This document shows, in pieces, positions 55,707 through 64,000 of a stretch of 64,000 nt of DNA (positions within the stretch are counted from its first letter, which is position 1; each line of letters opens with the position of its first letter). Where the stretch lies: positions 1-64,000 of the forward strand of contig NZ_BLRL01000012.1 in assembly GCF_015082335.1 (NCBI RefSeq), in the 5' to 3' direction. A program made the position numbers and the translations under genes. The stretch is from Moritella sp. F3 (GTDB lineage Bacteria > Pseudomonadota > Gammaproteobacteria > Enterobacterales > Moritellaceae). The notes beneath the pieces are model-generated. The model searched no databases. It saw nothing but the letters and a program-made list of their open reading frames with translations, and was not told where the DNA came from.

Positions 55707-55735
55707 TGCTGGTACCTTATCTGATGATAATAAAA

Positions 55736-57040
55736 TTAATTTTCAACCTCTTTCTTTGCCAAGGCTAACCCACTACCCAGTAGAATAACCGTCATCAATG
55801 GATAAAATATAGCGCCAGAGTTATGTCTAAACATTGCCTGTGTTAAGCAATAACCCATCATCATAATGACGCTTAATACCCCACATTGCGCAATGGTTTT
55901 GACCTGTTCATTACCATCTCGATATAATTGTCTAAAAATAAACAAGGGAGCAATGAAAATCCCCATTAATCCAATAAATCCAAGAATGCCTCTTACAGCT
56001 AAAGTTTCAAAATATTGGCTATGTGCATGTCCAGTCAAATAGTTAGAGGGAATACTAATCAGACCTTCAGCTTGCCGTTGAGCTCTCAACTCATTTCGCG
56101 TTTCATAGCCGACACCTACAAAGGGTGCTTCAATAAATGTATAACCCGAATCACGCCATAATTCTAAACGAATACCTGATGATGACTCAGATTCAGGCAT
56201 TTCCCCACTTTCATACATATCAATCTCCCGAGAAAGTTGCTCGATACGCGATGATTTCTGTTGCATTGTCGGTGTTATGTTAATAACAGTAAGCATAGAC
56301 AATGTTGGTACTATGATAATGATGAATGCAACAAGTGTTGTTTTAGTTTTTTGTATATACTTTCTATTTATATATAACAAGAATAGGATAGCAATCGGGA
56401 CAAAAATCCAGCTACCACGTGAACCAGAAAGATAGCTGCCGGAAATACCAAAAGCGGCACCAAAGCTACATATTATGGATGTAATTAGTGCTGTTTTTTT
56501 TAGATAGTAAGTGGCTATTGGCAAACATATAATACCAAAAGTCATAGCTATATTACCCGATTGGATCGGCATGTAACCTTTAGAAAAGAAATCATAGCCA
56601 GACGAAAATGCACGTCCTTGACCATAATGAAAAACCAAAATTAGAGCCGCTGTACCAGCAATATAACTTGCTACGACAATACTGTTTGAAACCCAAGAAA
56701 AAGGAGGAGGATAACGAAGTAAGGCTATGAAAATAGGAATACATAAAATGAATCGACTAGGGCCATCTAATTTCGACAAGCTATCTCCATTTAATAGCGC
56801 TGAAAAAACAAATATACCAAAATAAAATAAAAATGCTCCTATCAATACTTTTGTATCTTTAGTTAAGGTTTGACGAGGAGTTGAAAATAGAACAGGTAAA
56901 GAAAATAGCAATAAAATAGCGGGTATTGCTTTATAACCTTTCCCGTATGCTAGACATAAAATAGGAAATAGGCATGCTAATATAGGTATCAGTTTACCGC
57001 TAACATTGGTATTTAATTTAGTTATTGTATTAATTTTCAT
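55736..57040 (-). CDS. O-antigen ligase-like membrane protein (WaaL/Wzy_C family)
   Basis: 434 aa with about 11 hydrophobic segments and one large periplasmic loop (about 265-345). The loop has the ligase-type signature GVGYETRNELRAQ and GHAHSQYFETLAVRG with the key His, and an Arg-rich SGSRGSW segment precedes it. Such proteins join polymer from undecaprenyl diphosphate to lipid A-core; a polymerase (Wzy) role cannot be excluded. No flippase Wzx or separate polymerase is recognised in this window. Confidence 0.82.
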   Translation of the reverse strand: MKINTITKLNTNVSGKLIPILACLFPILCLAYGKGYKAIPAILLLFSLPVLFSTPRQTLTKDTKVLIGAFLFYFGIFVFSALLNGDSLSKLDGPSRFILCIPIFIALLRYPPPFSWVSNSIVVASYIAGTAALILVFHYGQGRAFSSGYDFFSKGYMPIQSGNIAMTFGIICLPIATYYLKKTALITSIICSFGAAFGISGSYLSGSRGSWIFVPIAILFLLYINRKYIQKTKTTLVAFIIIIVPTLSMLTVINITPTMQQKSSRIEQLSREIDMYESGEMPESESSSGIRLELWRDSGYTFIEAPFVGVGYETRNELRAQRQAEGLISIPSNYLTGHAHSQYFETLAVRGILGFIGLMGIFIAPLFIFRQLYRDGNEQVKTIAQCGVLSVIMMMGYCLTQAMFRHNSGAIFYPLMTVILLGSGLALAKKEVEN

Positions 57041-57210
57041 TTAAATCTAGAAGCCTATTTCATGTGGATTTTTTCAGTAAAATTATAGTATTCACCCCTA
57101 AGATGAACGCCATATTTTCAATTAGACATTATGTATAATAACCTTACTAATTTAGACGATATATTAGCTTCATTCACGCAACATATCAAGATTAGATATA
57201 TCTACTAACA

Positions 57211-58635
57211 TTACTCTATTGGCCGCAATATCCGCGCACCTGGCACTAATGTTCCTAACTTTTCAGCAAGCACAGCTTTAGCCGCTTCATCCCCGTGCAC
57301 TATACGTATCTCGAGTGGCTGATGTTTGATGTGTTTAACAAAATTAAGTAAATCTTGCTGATCGGCATGGGCTGAATACCCACTGATAGTATGAATACCA
57401 GCGTTAATGCTAATGCGTTTATCATTCAGCGTTACATAACCACCAGCGGGCCCATATTTCTGAATATCTCGACCAGGTGTTCCCTTGGCTTGATAGCCAA
57501 CAAAAATCACATTGGCTTTACTATCAGGTAGAAACTCCGTGAGGTAATTGACAATGCGTCCGCCGCTGCACATGCCACTGGCGGCGATGACGATAGCGGG
57601 TTTGTTGCACTTGGCGAGATAACTCACCACGCTAAGGTGGTCTTGATGAGTGTCTATGGTGTGCAGTTGTTCGAAGTTAAGCGGATGACGGCCTTGTTTT
57701 AATATGCCTTGTGCCTCTTTGTCCCAGAGTTCTTTAAAGTCGCGGTACTTAGTGGTGAAATTAGCGGCCATGGGCGAGTCAACGATGATTTCGATATTTT
57801 TCCATAAACAGCCTTCTGGTGCAGCATGAATAAACTGTTCTATTTCGTAGAGTAACTCTTGAGTACGGCCAATGCTGAATGCCGGGATTAACACTACGCC
57901 ATTATCACTGACCGCATGTTCAATCACGGCTTGTAACTTTTGACTACGTTGGTTGCGGTGTTCGTGGCGCTTATCACCATAGGTACTTTCAATAATGAGG
58001 GAGTCAGCACGATACGGTGCCCGAGGCGCAGATAATAACGGGCTGTAAGATGCGCCTAAGTCACCAGAGAACACTAGTCTATGGCGATGAATCGGTTTAT
58101 CCGTGGCCAGTTCAATTTCGACATAAGCAGAACCAAGGATATGCCCTGCGGGACAAAAACGGATCTTTTGGCGTTGATAGCAGATCTCGCCTTCGCCTAT
58201 ATCTTCCGGCGGTATTTGCAGCACATCAATAAAGCACCATTTATGATAAGGCACAGGTATTAGTTGGTTGTTTAATAATGACAGGCAAGCTTGGATGAGT
58301 TTGTGATCGCGGGTAACACCAACTTTAAGGGCATCTCCAATAACCAGGGGGAGTAATGCTGCGGTGGCTTGGGTCGCGTATATTGGACCAGTGTAGCCTG
58401 CGGCTAATAGATAGGGGATGCGACCAACGTGGTCAATATGGCAGTGGGTGATGATGAGCGCTTTAATGGTGCGGACATTAAAGTCGATAGATAGTTGGTC
58501 TTTATTATTGTTACCTACAGCTTCAGAGCCTTGAAATAGACCGCAATCAATCAATACTGAATTATAGTCATTCATATACAATTGATGGCAAGAGCCAGTC
58601 ACGCCATTAACGGCCCCGTGATGTAATATACGCAT
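57211..58635 (-). CDS. Metallo-beta-lactamase/beta-CASP RNA-processing-like protein
   Basis: 474 aa of the CPSF/Ysh1-like bacterial group. Metallo-beta-lactamase motif ITHCHIDHVGR, AGHILGSAYVEIE, SGDLGASYSPLL; beta-CASP domain with ESTYGDKRHEHR, IPAFSIGRTQELL, SPMAANFT and ASGMCSGGRIVNYL; C-terminal HTISGYSAHADQQDLL and RIVHGDEAAKAVL. Family members are RNA exo/endonucleases. It has no obvious tie to polysaccharide synthesis, and the 141-nt gap to galE suggests an independent gene within the locus. Confidence 0.88.
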   Translation of the reverse strand: MRILHHGAVNGVTGSCHQLYMNDYNSVLIDCGLFQGSEAVGNNNKDQLSIDFNVRTIKALIITHCHIDHVGRIPYLLAAGYTGPIYATQATAALLPLVIGDALKVGVTRDHKLIQACLSLLNNQLIPVPYHKWCFIDVLQIPPEDIGEGEICYQRQKIRFCPAGHILGSAYVEIELATDKPIHRHRLVFSGDLGASYSPLLSAPRAPYRADSLIIESTYGDKRHEHRNQRSQKLQAVIEHAVSDNGVVLIPAFSIGRTQELLYEIEQFIHAAPEGCLWKNIEIIVDSPMAANFTTKYRDFKELWDKEAQGILKQGRHPLNFEQLHTIDTHQDHLSVVSYLAKCNKPAIVIAASGMCSGGRIVNYLTEFLPDSKANVIFVGYQAKGTPGRDIQKYGPAGGYVTLNDKRISINAGIHTISGYSAHADQQDLLNFVKHIKHQPLEIRIVHGDEAAKAVLAEKLGTLVPGARILRPIE

Positions 58636-58776
58636 TGTTCCATCCTTGGAAAGCTAACTAAACGATAAATAGGGCTATCGATTTTAAAGTAAATCATCGA
58701 ATTAGTTTAAAGCTTGGTTCCAAGGAAGGTAATAGGTCAATACGCTTATTTAAGTACGGTTAAACGAAAAATACGG

Positions 58777-59790
58777 TTAAGCTTTGTAACCATCAGGATT
58801 ATTTGATTGCCAGCGCCAAGTATCAGCCATCATATCGCTAATACTACGCTCGGCTTTCCAACCTAATTCACGTTCAGCCAGATCGGTAGCGGCATAACAC
58901 TGGGCTATATCGCCTTCACGGCGTGGTGAGATTTGATAAGCAACAATTTTACCTGAAGCGAGTTCAAAAGCTTTCACCATCTCTAATACGCTATGACCTT
59001 GGCCAGTGCCTAAGTTATACGTCACTAATCCAGGGTTGGTCATTAGCTTGTCTAAGGCTTTTAAATGACCTAAGGCTAAGTCAACCACGTGGATGTAATC
59101 ACGCACACCGGTACCATCAACGGTGGCATAGTCATCCCCAAATACATTTAACTGCTTTAGTTTACCCACTGCGACTTGTGAGATGTAAGGTATTAGGTTG
59201 TTCGGGATATCATTTGGATCTTCACCAATCAGACCACTATCATGTGAGCCGACAGGGTTAAAATAACGTAAACGGGCAATGTTCCAGCTGTTGTCTGATT
59301 TATATAGATCGGCAAGAATTTCTTCGACCATTAATTTCGAGCGGCCATACGGGTTTGTTGCCGACGTTGGAAAGCTTTCATCAATCGGTACAGACGCCGG
59401 TTCACCATACACTGTGGCAGAAGAACTAAACACAAAGTTCTTCACATTGTTCGTTGCCATCACTTCTAGGATGTTTATTGTCGCAGCAATGTTATTACGA
59501 TAATACGTTAACGGAATCTGATTAGATTCCCCTACCGCTTTTAAACCAGCAAAGTGGATCACAGCATCAATAGTGTACGTGGTAAATATCTGCGTAAGTA
59601 ACTCACTATCGACTACATCACCTTGATAGAAGGTCACCGACTTACCTGTGATAGATTTAACACGAATTAATGATTCATCACTTGAATTACACAGATTATC
59701 AATCACAACGACATCTTGATTGCTGTTTAATAATTCCAATACGGTGTGGCTACCGATATAGCCAGCGCCACCAGTGACTAATATTGCCAT
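58777..59790 (-). CDS. galE: UDP-glucose 4-epimerase GalE
   Basis: Interconverts UDP-Glc and UDP-Gal. 337 aa, E. coli length 338. [15 protein letters not shown] (NAD), [32 protein letters not shown], catalytic Tyr-x3-Lys in [12 protein letters not shown], and [23 protein letters not shown] lies 9 nt upstream of ATG. No other gal genes next to it, so it belongs to polysaccharide supply. Confidence 0.95.
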   Translation of the reverse strand: MAILVTGGAGYIGSHTVLELLNSNQDVVVIDNLCNSSDESLIRVKSITGKSVTFYQGDVVDSELLTQIFTTYTIDAVIHFAGLKAVGESNQIPLTYYRNNIAATINILEVMATNNVKNFVFSSSATVYGEPASVPIDESFPTSATNPYGRSKLMVEEILADLYKSDNSWNIARLRYFNPVGSHDSGLIGEDPNDIPNNLIPYISQVAVGKLKQLNVFGDDYATVDGTGVRDYIHVVDLALGHLKALDKLMTNPGLVTYNLGTGQGHSVLEMVKAFELASGKIVAYQISPRREGDIAQCYAATDLAERELGWKAERSISDMMADTWRWQSNNPDGYKA

Positions 59791-59920
59791 AAACTGCTCC
59801 GGTTCTATTTAGCTATCTATTTATGAATAGAGCTACATTGATATTCGAGTCTTGACCCCAAGTATTAAACGCAATCGCGATACATCTATCTGTATCGCTT
59901 TATAACAAATAGTTACAAGC

Positions 59921-60967
59921 TTAGCTATTACGCCAAGTACGAATCTTTGCAGTAATAACCCAAATCTTAGATAATAATAATTGGTAGATAAAAAAGCAAA
60001 CCAAAAACAATATCAGCATGATGTATTCCGGTATACCGACGATTTCAGCATAAATACCAAACGAAGCATAAGCGATGGCAATCGCGCAGATAACGCATAA
60101 GTTTTGGGTATTGTCTAATCCTAACCGTTGGAAGATGTGGTGTAGGTGTTCTCGATCGGGTTTGAACGGGGAGTCGCCACGGCGAATACGACGGATCATA
60201 ATAGCAGCCATATCCATTAATGGTACAGCAATTAGCCATAACGCGGTAACTGGGCGTAATGGTGCTTCACCTTGTTGTGTTGATAATAATAAAAACCAAA
60301 TAACCGTAAATCCTATTAACATACTTCCCGCATCCCCCATAAACACTTTACGTTCACGCCCTAAAAAACCGAGGTTGAAAAGAACGTAAGGTAAGATGAT
60401 AACAATAAGTACTAAACATAAATAAGCTAGATTAGCTTGTCCATCAAAGCTAAGTATAAAGCCTAAACCACCAAGCGTAACCATAGATAATCCACCTAGC
60501 AAGCCATCAATACCATCAACCATGTTAAAGGCGTTAATTGCGCCGACCACAGCGATCACTGTCACAACGTAGCCAATCATACCTAAGTCAATATTCCCAA
60601 AACCAAGCATATCACCCAACGTATGTAACTGAATATCCGCTACTGACATCATAGCAACAGATAATCCTGCTTGTACAACAAAACGTATTTTGAAACTCAG
60701 GTCATATTTATCATCCAAGGCACCGACAAGGGTTAGGATAAAAATAGATAGCATGAACAAACGGTAGTTCGGTAATAGCTCCGGATTATTAAATAAGAAA
60801 TACATAAACGAAATACAAATCGTAATACCACCAACCAAGGGAATAGCACCGCTGTGATGTTTACGTGCATTTGGCTTATCAACCAAACCTATTCCTTTTG
60901 CTACTTTACGCATGGTAAATAGCGTCACTAAAGAGAAAAAGAAAACAAAACCGAGTTCGATTAACAT
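59921..60967 (-). CDS. wecA: Undecaprenyl-phosphate GlcNAc-1-phosphate transferase WecA
   Basis: Starts glycan synthesis by moving GlcNAc-1-P from UDP-GlcNAc onto undecaprenyl phosphate. 348 aa, about 11 membrane helices. Family motifs: VDKPNARKHHSGAIPLVGGI, LVGALDDKYDLSFKIR (DDxxD-type), NMVDGIDGLLGG, FLGRERKVFMGDAGSMLIGF and REHLHHIFQRLGL (HxHH). Gives the lipid-linked primer for the sugars assembled by the nearby transferases. It lies 130 nt from galE. Confidence 0.93.
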   Translation of the reverse strand: MLIELGFVFFFSLVTLFTMRKVAKGIGLVDKPNARKHHSGAIPLVGGITICISFMYFLFNNPELLPNYRLFMLSIFILTLVGALDDKYDLSFKIRFVVQAGLSVAMMSVADIQLHTLGDMLGFGNIDLGMIGYVVTVIAVVGAINAFNMVDGIDGLLGGLSMVTLGGLGFILSFDGQANLAYLCLVLIVIILPYVLFNLGFLGRERKVFMGDAGSMLIGFTVIWFLLLSTQQGEAPLRPVTALWLIAVPLMDMAAIMIRRIRRGDSPFKPDREHLHHIFQRLGLDNTQNLCVICAIAIAYASFGIYAEIVGIPEYIMLILFLVCFFIYQLLLSKIWVITAKIRTWRNS

Positions 60968-61203
60968 GCTTTTTATAACCTTGATAAATTTAAAATAAGA
61001 TGAGTATAATTGATAGCTAGTATACCTAAAAGAAAGTAGGCATGGGTTTTAATGGTTAAATAATAGTGAATAAATTGAAAGTAAACAATATGAAATTAAA
61101 AATGTGCAGTGATTAATGGACGGTAGCCATAAAATAATAATCAGAACTGAATATGGTACTATACCGCTACACATTCAGCTCTGAGTGTGAATAAAAGAAG
61201 AGA

Positions 61204-62076
61204 TTAAGCTGATTTTCTTTCAGTTTTCGCTTTATCTAATTCCGCTTTGTCGTCTTTTAAATAAACATTATCGTAACAGTAGTTTATCGCATCGATATAA
61301 CCATCTACTGAACCACAGTCAAAACGTTTACCTTTAAACTTATAGGCAATCACACAACCTTGTTGTGCTTGTTTTAACAATGCATCTGTAATTTGGATCT
61401 CACCGCCTTTACCTGGTTCTGTGTTTTCGATGAATTCAAAAATATCTGGGGTTAAGATATAACGCCCAATAATGGCTAGATTACTTGGTTCGGTACCTGA
61501 TGCCGGTTTTTCTACCATGTTCGTCACACGAAATAGATCTTCACGGATCTCATCGCCAGCGATCACACCATATTTATGGGTTTCACCTGCAGGTACTTCT
61601 TCTACAGCAACAATCGAACAACGGAACTGGTTGTACAAAGCAACCATTTGCTCGAGTACACCTTTCTCTTCATTCACACATAAGTCGTCAGCAAGTACCA
61701 CCGCGAATGGTTCATCTCCCACCAATTCGCGACCCGTTAGAATTGCATGACCTAAGCCCTTCATTTCACGTTGGCGAATATAAGTGAACTGCGCTGCATC
61801 GATAATACTACGAATATCGTCTAACAAGTCTTCTTTGTTAGTACCTTGAATTTGATCTTCAAGTTCGTAGTTTTTATCAAAATGATCCATTAGCGAGTGC
61901 TTACCACGACCAGTAACAATACACATACCGGTCATACCTGCACTGATCGCTTCTTCAACGCCGTATTCAATTAATGGTTTGTTAACCACTGGCATCATTT
62001 CTTTTGGCATTGATTTAGTTGCAGGCAGGAATCGAGTTCCGTAACCTGCTGCAGGAAATAGACATTTTTTAATCAT
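61204..62076 (-). CDS. galU: UTP-glucose-1-phosphate uridylyltransferase GalU (second, Pseudomonas-like)
   Basis: 290 aa: AAGYGTRFLPATKSMPKEMMPV, MKGLGHAIL, VEEVPAGETHKYGVI, VEKPASGTEPSNLAIIGRYIL, GKGGEIQITDALL. It makes UDP-glucose like the protein at 40838-41734, but the two differ along most of their length, so this is a separate lineage and not a recent duplicate. The leader between it and ugd copy 2 holds seven copies of GTTTTAA (plus strand), and the ribosome site GGAAG lies just after them. Transcribed after ugd copy 2. Confidence 0.94.
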   Translation of the reverse strand: MIKKCLFPAAGYGTRFLPATKSMPKEMMPVVNKPLIEYGVEEAISAGMTGMCIVTGRGKHSLMDHFDKNYELEDQIQGTNKEDLLDDIRSIIDAAQFTYIRQREMKGLGHAILTGRELVGDEPFAVVLADDLCVNEEKGVLEQMVALYNQFRCSIVAVEEVPAGETHKYGVIAGDEIREDLFRVTNMVEKPASGTEPSNLAIIGRYILTPDIFEFIENTEPGKGGEIQITDALLKQAQQGCVIAYKFKGKRFDCGSVDGYIDAINYCYDNVYLKDDKAELDKAKTERKSA

Positions 62077-62088
62077 TATAACTTCCGA

Positions 62089-62142
62089 GTTTTAAGTTTT
62101 AAGTTTTAAGTTTTAAGTTTTAAGTTTTAAGTTTTAAGTTAA
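62089..62142 (-). repeat. Heptamer tandem repeat upstream of the second galU
   Basis: GTTTTAA repeated seven times without error (62089-62137) and a partial copy that runs into the ugd stop codon. It fills nearly all of the 62-nt ugd-galU junction. The mRNA reads TTAAAAC repeats right before the galU ribosome site. Confidence 0.93.
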
Positions 62143-63305
62143 TCAGAACCAAAAAGATCACGGGTATAAACTTTATCTGCAACATCAAGAAGCTCTTCAG
62201 CCATACGATTAGATACGATGACATCTGATGTTGCTTTGAATTCATTTAAGTCCTTTATTACCACAGAGTGGAAGAACTCAGACTCATTGAGTACCGGTTC
62301 ATAAATGACCACTTCAACACCTTTGGCTTTCAGACGCTTCATAATGCCTTGGATACTTGAAGCACGGAAATTATCAGAACCGGATTTCATGATTAAACGA
62401 TAGATCCCTACACGCTTTGGATTGCGCTTTAAGATGGCACTCGCAACAAAATCTTTACGCATAGTATTTGCATCAACAATTGCGCCAATAATACTATTTG
62501 GTACGTCCGAATAATTGGCTCGTAATTGTTTAGTATCTTTAGGTAAACAATAACCACCATAACCGAATGAGGGGTTGTTATAATGATCACCAATACGAGG
62601 GTCTAAGCCTACCCCTTCAATAATTTGACGTGTATTCAAATCATGTGATTCAGCATAAGAATCTAGTTCATTGAAATAAGCCACGCGCATTGCAAGGTAA
62701 GTATTAGAAAATAGCTTAACCGCTTCAGCTTCTGTTGAGCCAGTAAACAATACCTGAATGTCTTCTTTTACTGCGCCTTGGACGAGTAAACCAGCAAAAG
62801 TTTCTGCACGCTCACTGCATTCACCGACAATAATGCGAGACGGATGCAAGTTGTCGTATAACGCTCGACCTTCACGTAAAAACTCAGGTGAGAATATCAA
62901 ATAGTCACAACCTAGCTCTTGCTTAATACGCTGCGTGTAACCCACTGGCACAGTGGATTTTATTACCATAACCGCCTTAGGGTTGATAGCCATCACGTCT
63001 TTAATCACAGACTCAACTGATGATGTATTGAAATAATTATTTTCCACGTCATAATCTGTTGGTGTAGCGATTATCACATAATCAGCATTTTGGTAAGCAA
63101 GTTGCTTATCCAGTGTCGCAGTGAAATCAAGATCTTTATTCTTCAAAAAATCTTCAATTTCAACATCAGAAATCGGTGATTTTTTCTGATTTAATAGATT
63201 TATTTTTTCTTCAATAAGATCAACGGCAATCACTTCATTATACTGCGCAAGTAACATCGCATTTGATAAGCCTACATAACCAGTTCCGGCAATGGCTATT
63301 TTCAT
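62139..63305 (-). CDS. ugd: UDP-glucose 6-dehydrogenase (copy 2)
   Basis: 388 aa, roughly four-fifths identical by eye to copy 1 at 42875-44041: [49 protein letters not shown], catalytic [20 protein letters not shown] precedes ATG. Lies between the phosphohexomutase gene (27 nt) and galU. Both copies seem intact, and both would make UDP-glucuronate. Confidence 0.95.
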   Translation of the reverse strand: MKIAIAGTGYVGLSNAMLLAQYNEVIAVDLIEEKINLLNQKKSPISDVEIEDFLKNKDLDFTATLDKQLAYQNADYVIIATPTDYDVENNYFNTSSVESVIKDVMAINPKAVMVIKSTVPVGYTQRIKQELGCDYLIFSPEFLREGRALYDNLHPSRIIVGECSERAETFAGLLVQGAVKEDIQVLFTGSTEAEAVKLFSNTYLAMRVAYFNELDSYAESHDLNTRQIIEGVGLDPRIGDHYNNPSFGYGGYCLPKDTKQLRANYSDVPNSIIGAIVDANTMRKDFVASAILKRNPKRVGIYRLIMKSGSDNFRASSIQGIMKRLKAKGVEVVIYEPVLNESEFFHSVVIKDLNEFKATSDVIVSNRMAEELLDVADKVYTRDLFGSD

Positions 63306-63332
63306 TCTAATTCCCTCTATACAGCGCTATTC

Positions 63333-64000
63333 TTAGGCTGTGATACTAATTAATTGGATCTGCTGCAATGCATGGTTCACTAAATATTGCGCTTGTTCTA
63401 TTGAATTTGATTCCGCATAACAACGTAGTTCAGGTGCATTACCCGACGGACGGAAATGGATAATATCACCCGTCATTAATGTCAACCGCAAACCATCGGT
63501 AATATTGACTTCAGCTACAACTAACTCAGAAAAACCTAATTTAGCTAAGAAATGATCCGGTTGTTCTTTCGCAACTTTTAAAATAGCTAAGCTTTTTTCT
63601 GTTACAAAATTTTGAATACGATCACTGTGAGTTATTCGTTGTGGTAATGCGTTAACTAACGCTGAGATATTCATTTCACTTGCTGCAGCTAACAACATTA
63701 ATGCAGGTAATACAGCATCGCGCGTTGGTAATGCTTTAACTAGTTTGTTATTAACAACAACATCAGAACCTAATAAGAAACCACCATTAGCCTCAAAACC
63801 AGCAATCGAATCATAATCTTTAGCTAATGCTTCAAATTCAGCGATGACATATGGTGAGCCGATTTTAGTACGCGTGACATGATTAAATAACTCACAATTT
63901 TCAATTGCGGTATTACAGCTCACGGGTACAGCTAATGCTTCTATATTCATCGCATTAGCACATAATAAACCTAGTACATCACCACGCAGCCAATCACCAT
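63333..64000 (-). CDS. Phosphomannomutase/phosphoglucomutase, 5' part beyond the window
   Basis: Only the C-terminal 221 or so codons are present; the frame runs open through the window edge (GDWLRGDVLGLLCANA precedes the first internal Met at 63950, which is not the start). Visible are AVPVSCNTAIE, TRIGSP-like TKIGSPYVIAEF, the sugar-binding GFEANGGFLLG and the phosphate-binding FRPSGNAPELRCYAES, all of the alpha-D-phosphohexomutase family. It would supply Man-1-P or Glc-1-P; Glc-1-P fits the galU that follows. Which sugar is uncertain. Confidence 0.92.
   Translation of the reverse strand, partial: GDWLRGDVLGLLCANAMNIEALAVPVSCNTAIENCELFNHVTRTKIGSPYVIAEFEALAKDYDSIAGFEANGGFLLGSDVVVNNKLVKALPTRDAVLPALMLLAAASEMNISALVNALPQRITHSDRIQNFVTEKSLAILKVAKEQPDHFLAKLGFSELVVAEVNITDGLRLTLMTGDIIHFRPSGNAPELRCYAESNSIEQAQYLVNHALQQIQLISITA

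Overview
The window looks like chromosome of a marine, psychrophile-type gammaproteobacterium. Base composition is about 40% G+C by eye. Supporting traits are a sodium-type PomAB flagellar stator, a lipase with a dedicated foldase, an ExeM-type nuclease with a GlyGly-CTERM tail, and UshA, DppA, GalU and RibD proteins that closely resemble enterobacterial and Vibrio versions. Moritella or a near relative in the Alteromonadales/Vibrionales is my best guess, but that is an inference from recognition, not a search.

Layout. 1-781 is AT-rich and non-coding and opens with a perfect 38-bp palindrome. 782-9815 is an extracellular DNA and nucleotide scavenging block: 5'-nucleotidase lipoprotein, porin, ExeM-like nuclease and endonuclease I lipoprotein on the + strand, then a second, very similar 5'-nucleotidase on the - strand. 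9844-15619 is an oligopeptide ABC transporter operon (oppABCDF, - strand). 16075-18230 holds a secreted lipase and its foldase. 18336-20030 is pomAB. 20216-23254 is xseB-ispA-dxs (isoprenoid precursors). 23473-29184 is a dipeptide transporter operon (dppABCDF, - strand). 29834-36384 is a riboflavin and housekeeping block transcribed leftward: nrdR-ribD-ribE-ribBX-ribH-nusB, then thiL-pgpA. Then come a DUF4124-type protein, a small lipoprotein, glyA and an orphan torD.

40838-64000 is a surface polysaccharide region. It contains nucleotide-sugar genes (galU, a uronate epimerase, ugd), a complete-looking CMP-pseudaminic acid pathway (pseB, pseC, pseF, a pseG/GNAT fusion, pseI), a glycosyltransferase, and an AT-rich + strand island (sialyltransferase-like protein, GT4, hexapeptide acyltransferase). 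After these come a WaaE-like glycosyltransferase, an O-antigen ligase-like protein, a beta-CASP RNase-like protein, galE, wecA, a second galU of a different lineage, a second ugd and a phosphohexomutase cut by the window end. Together they can supply UDP-Glc, UDP-GlcA, UDP-GalA, UDP-Gal and CMP-pseudaminate, start a glycan on undecaprenyl phosphate, extend it and ligate it to the LPS core.

Recurring oddities are short tandem repeats at operon junctions (upstream of both galU genes, in the dppC leader, at the pseC stop and upstream of ugd), 8-nt G/C homopolymers inside pseB and the lipase foldase gene, a MITE-like element after dxs, and an internally repeated motif in the DUF4124 protein. I saw no tRNA, rRNA, CRISPR, phage or IS transposase gene.
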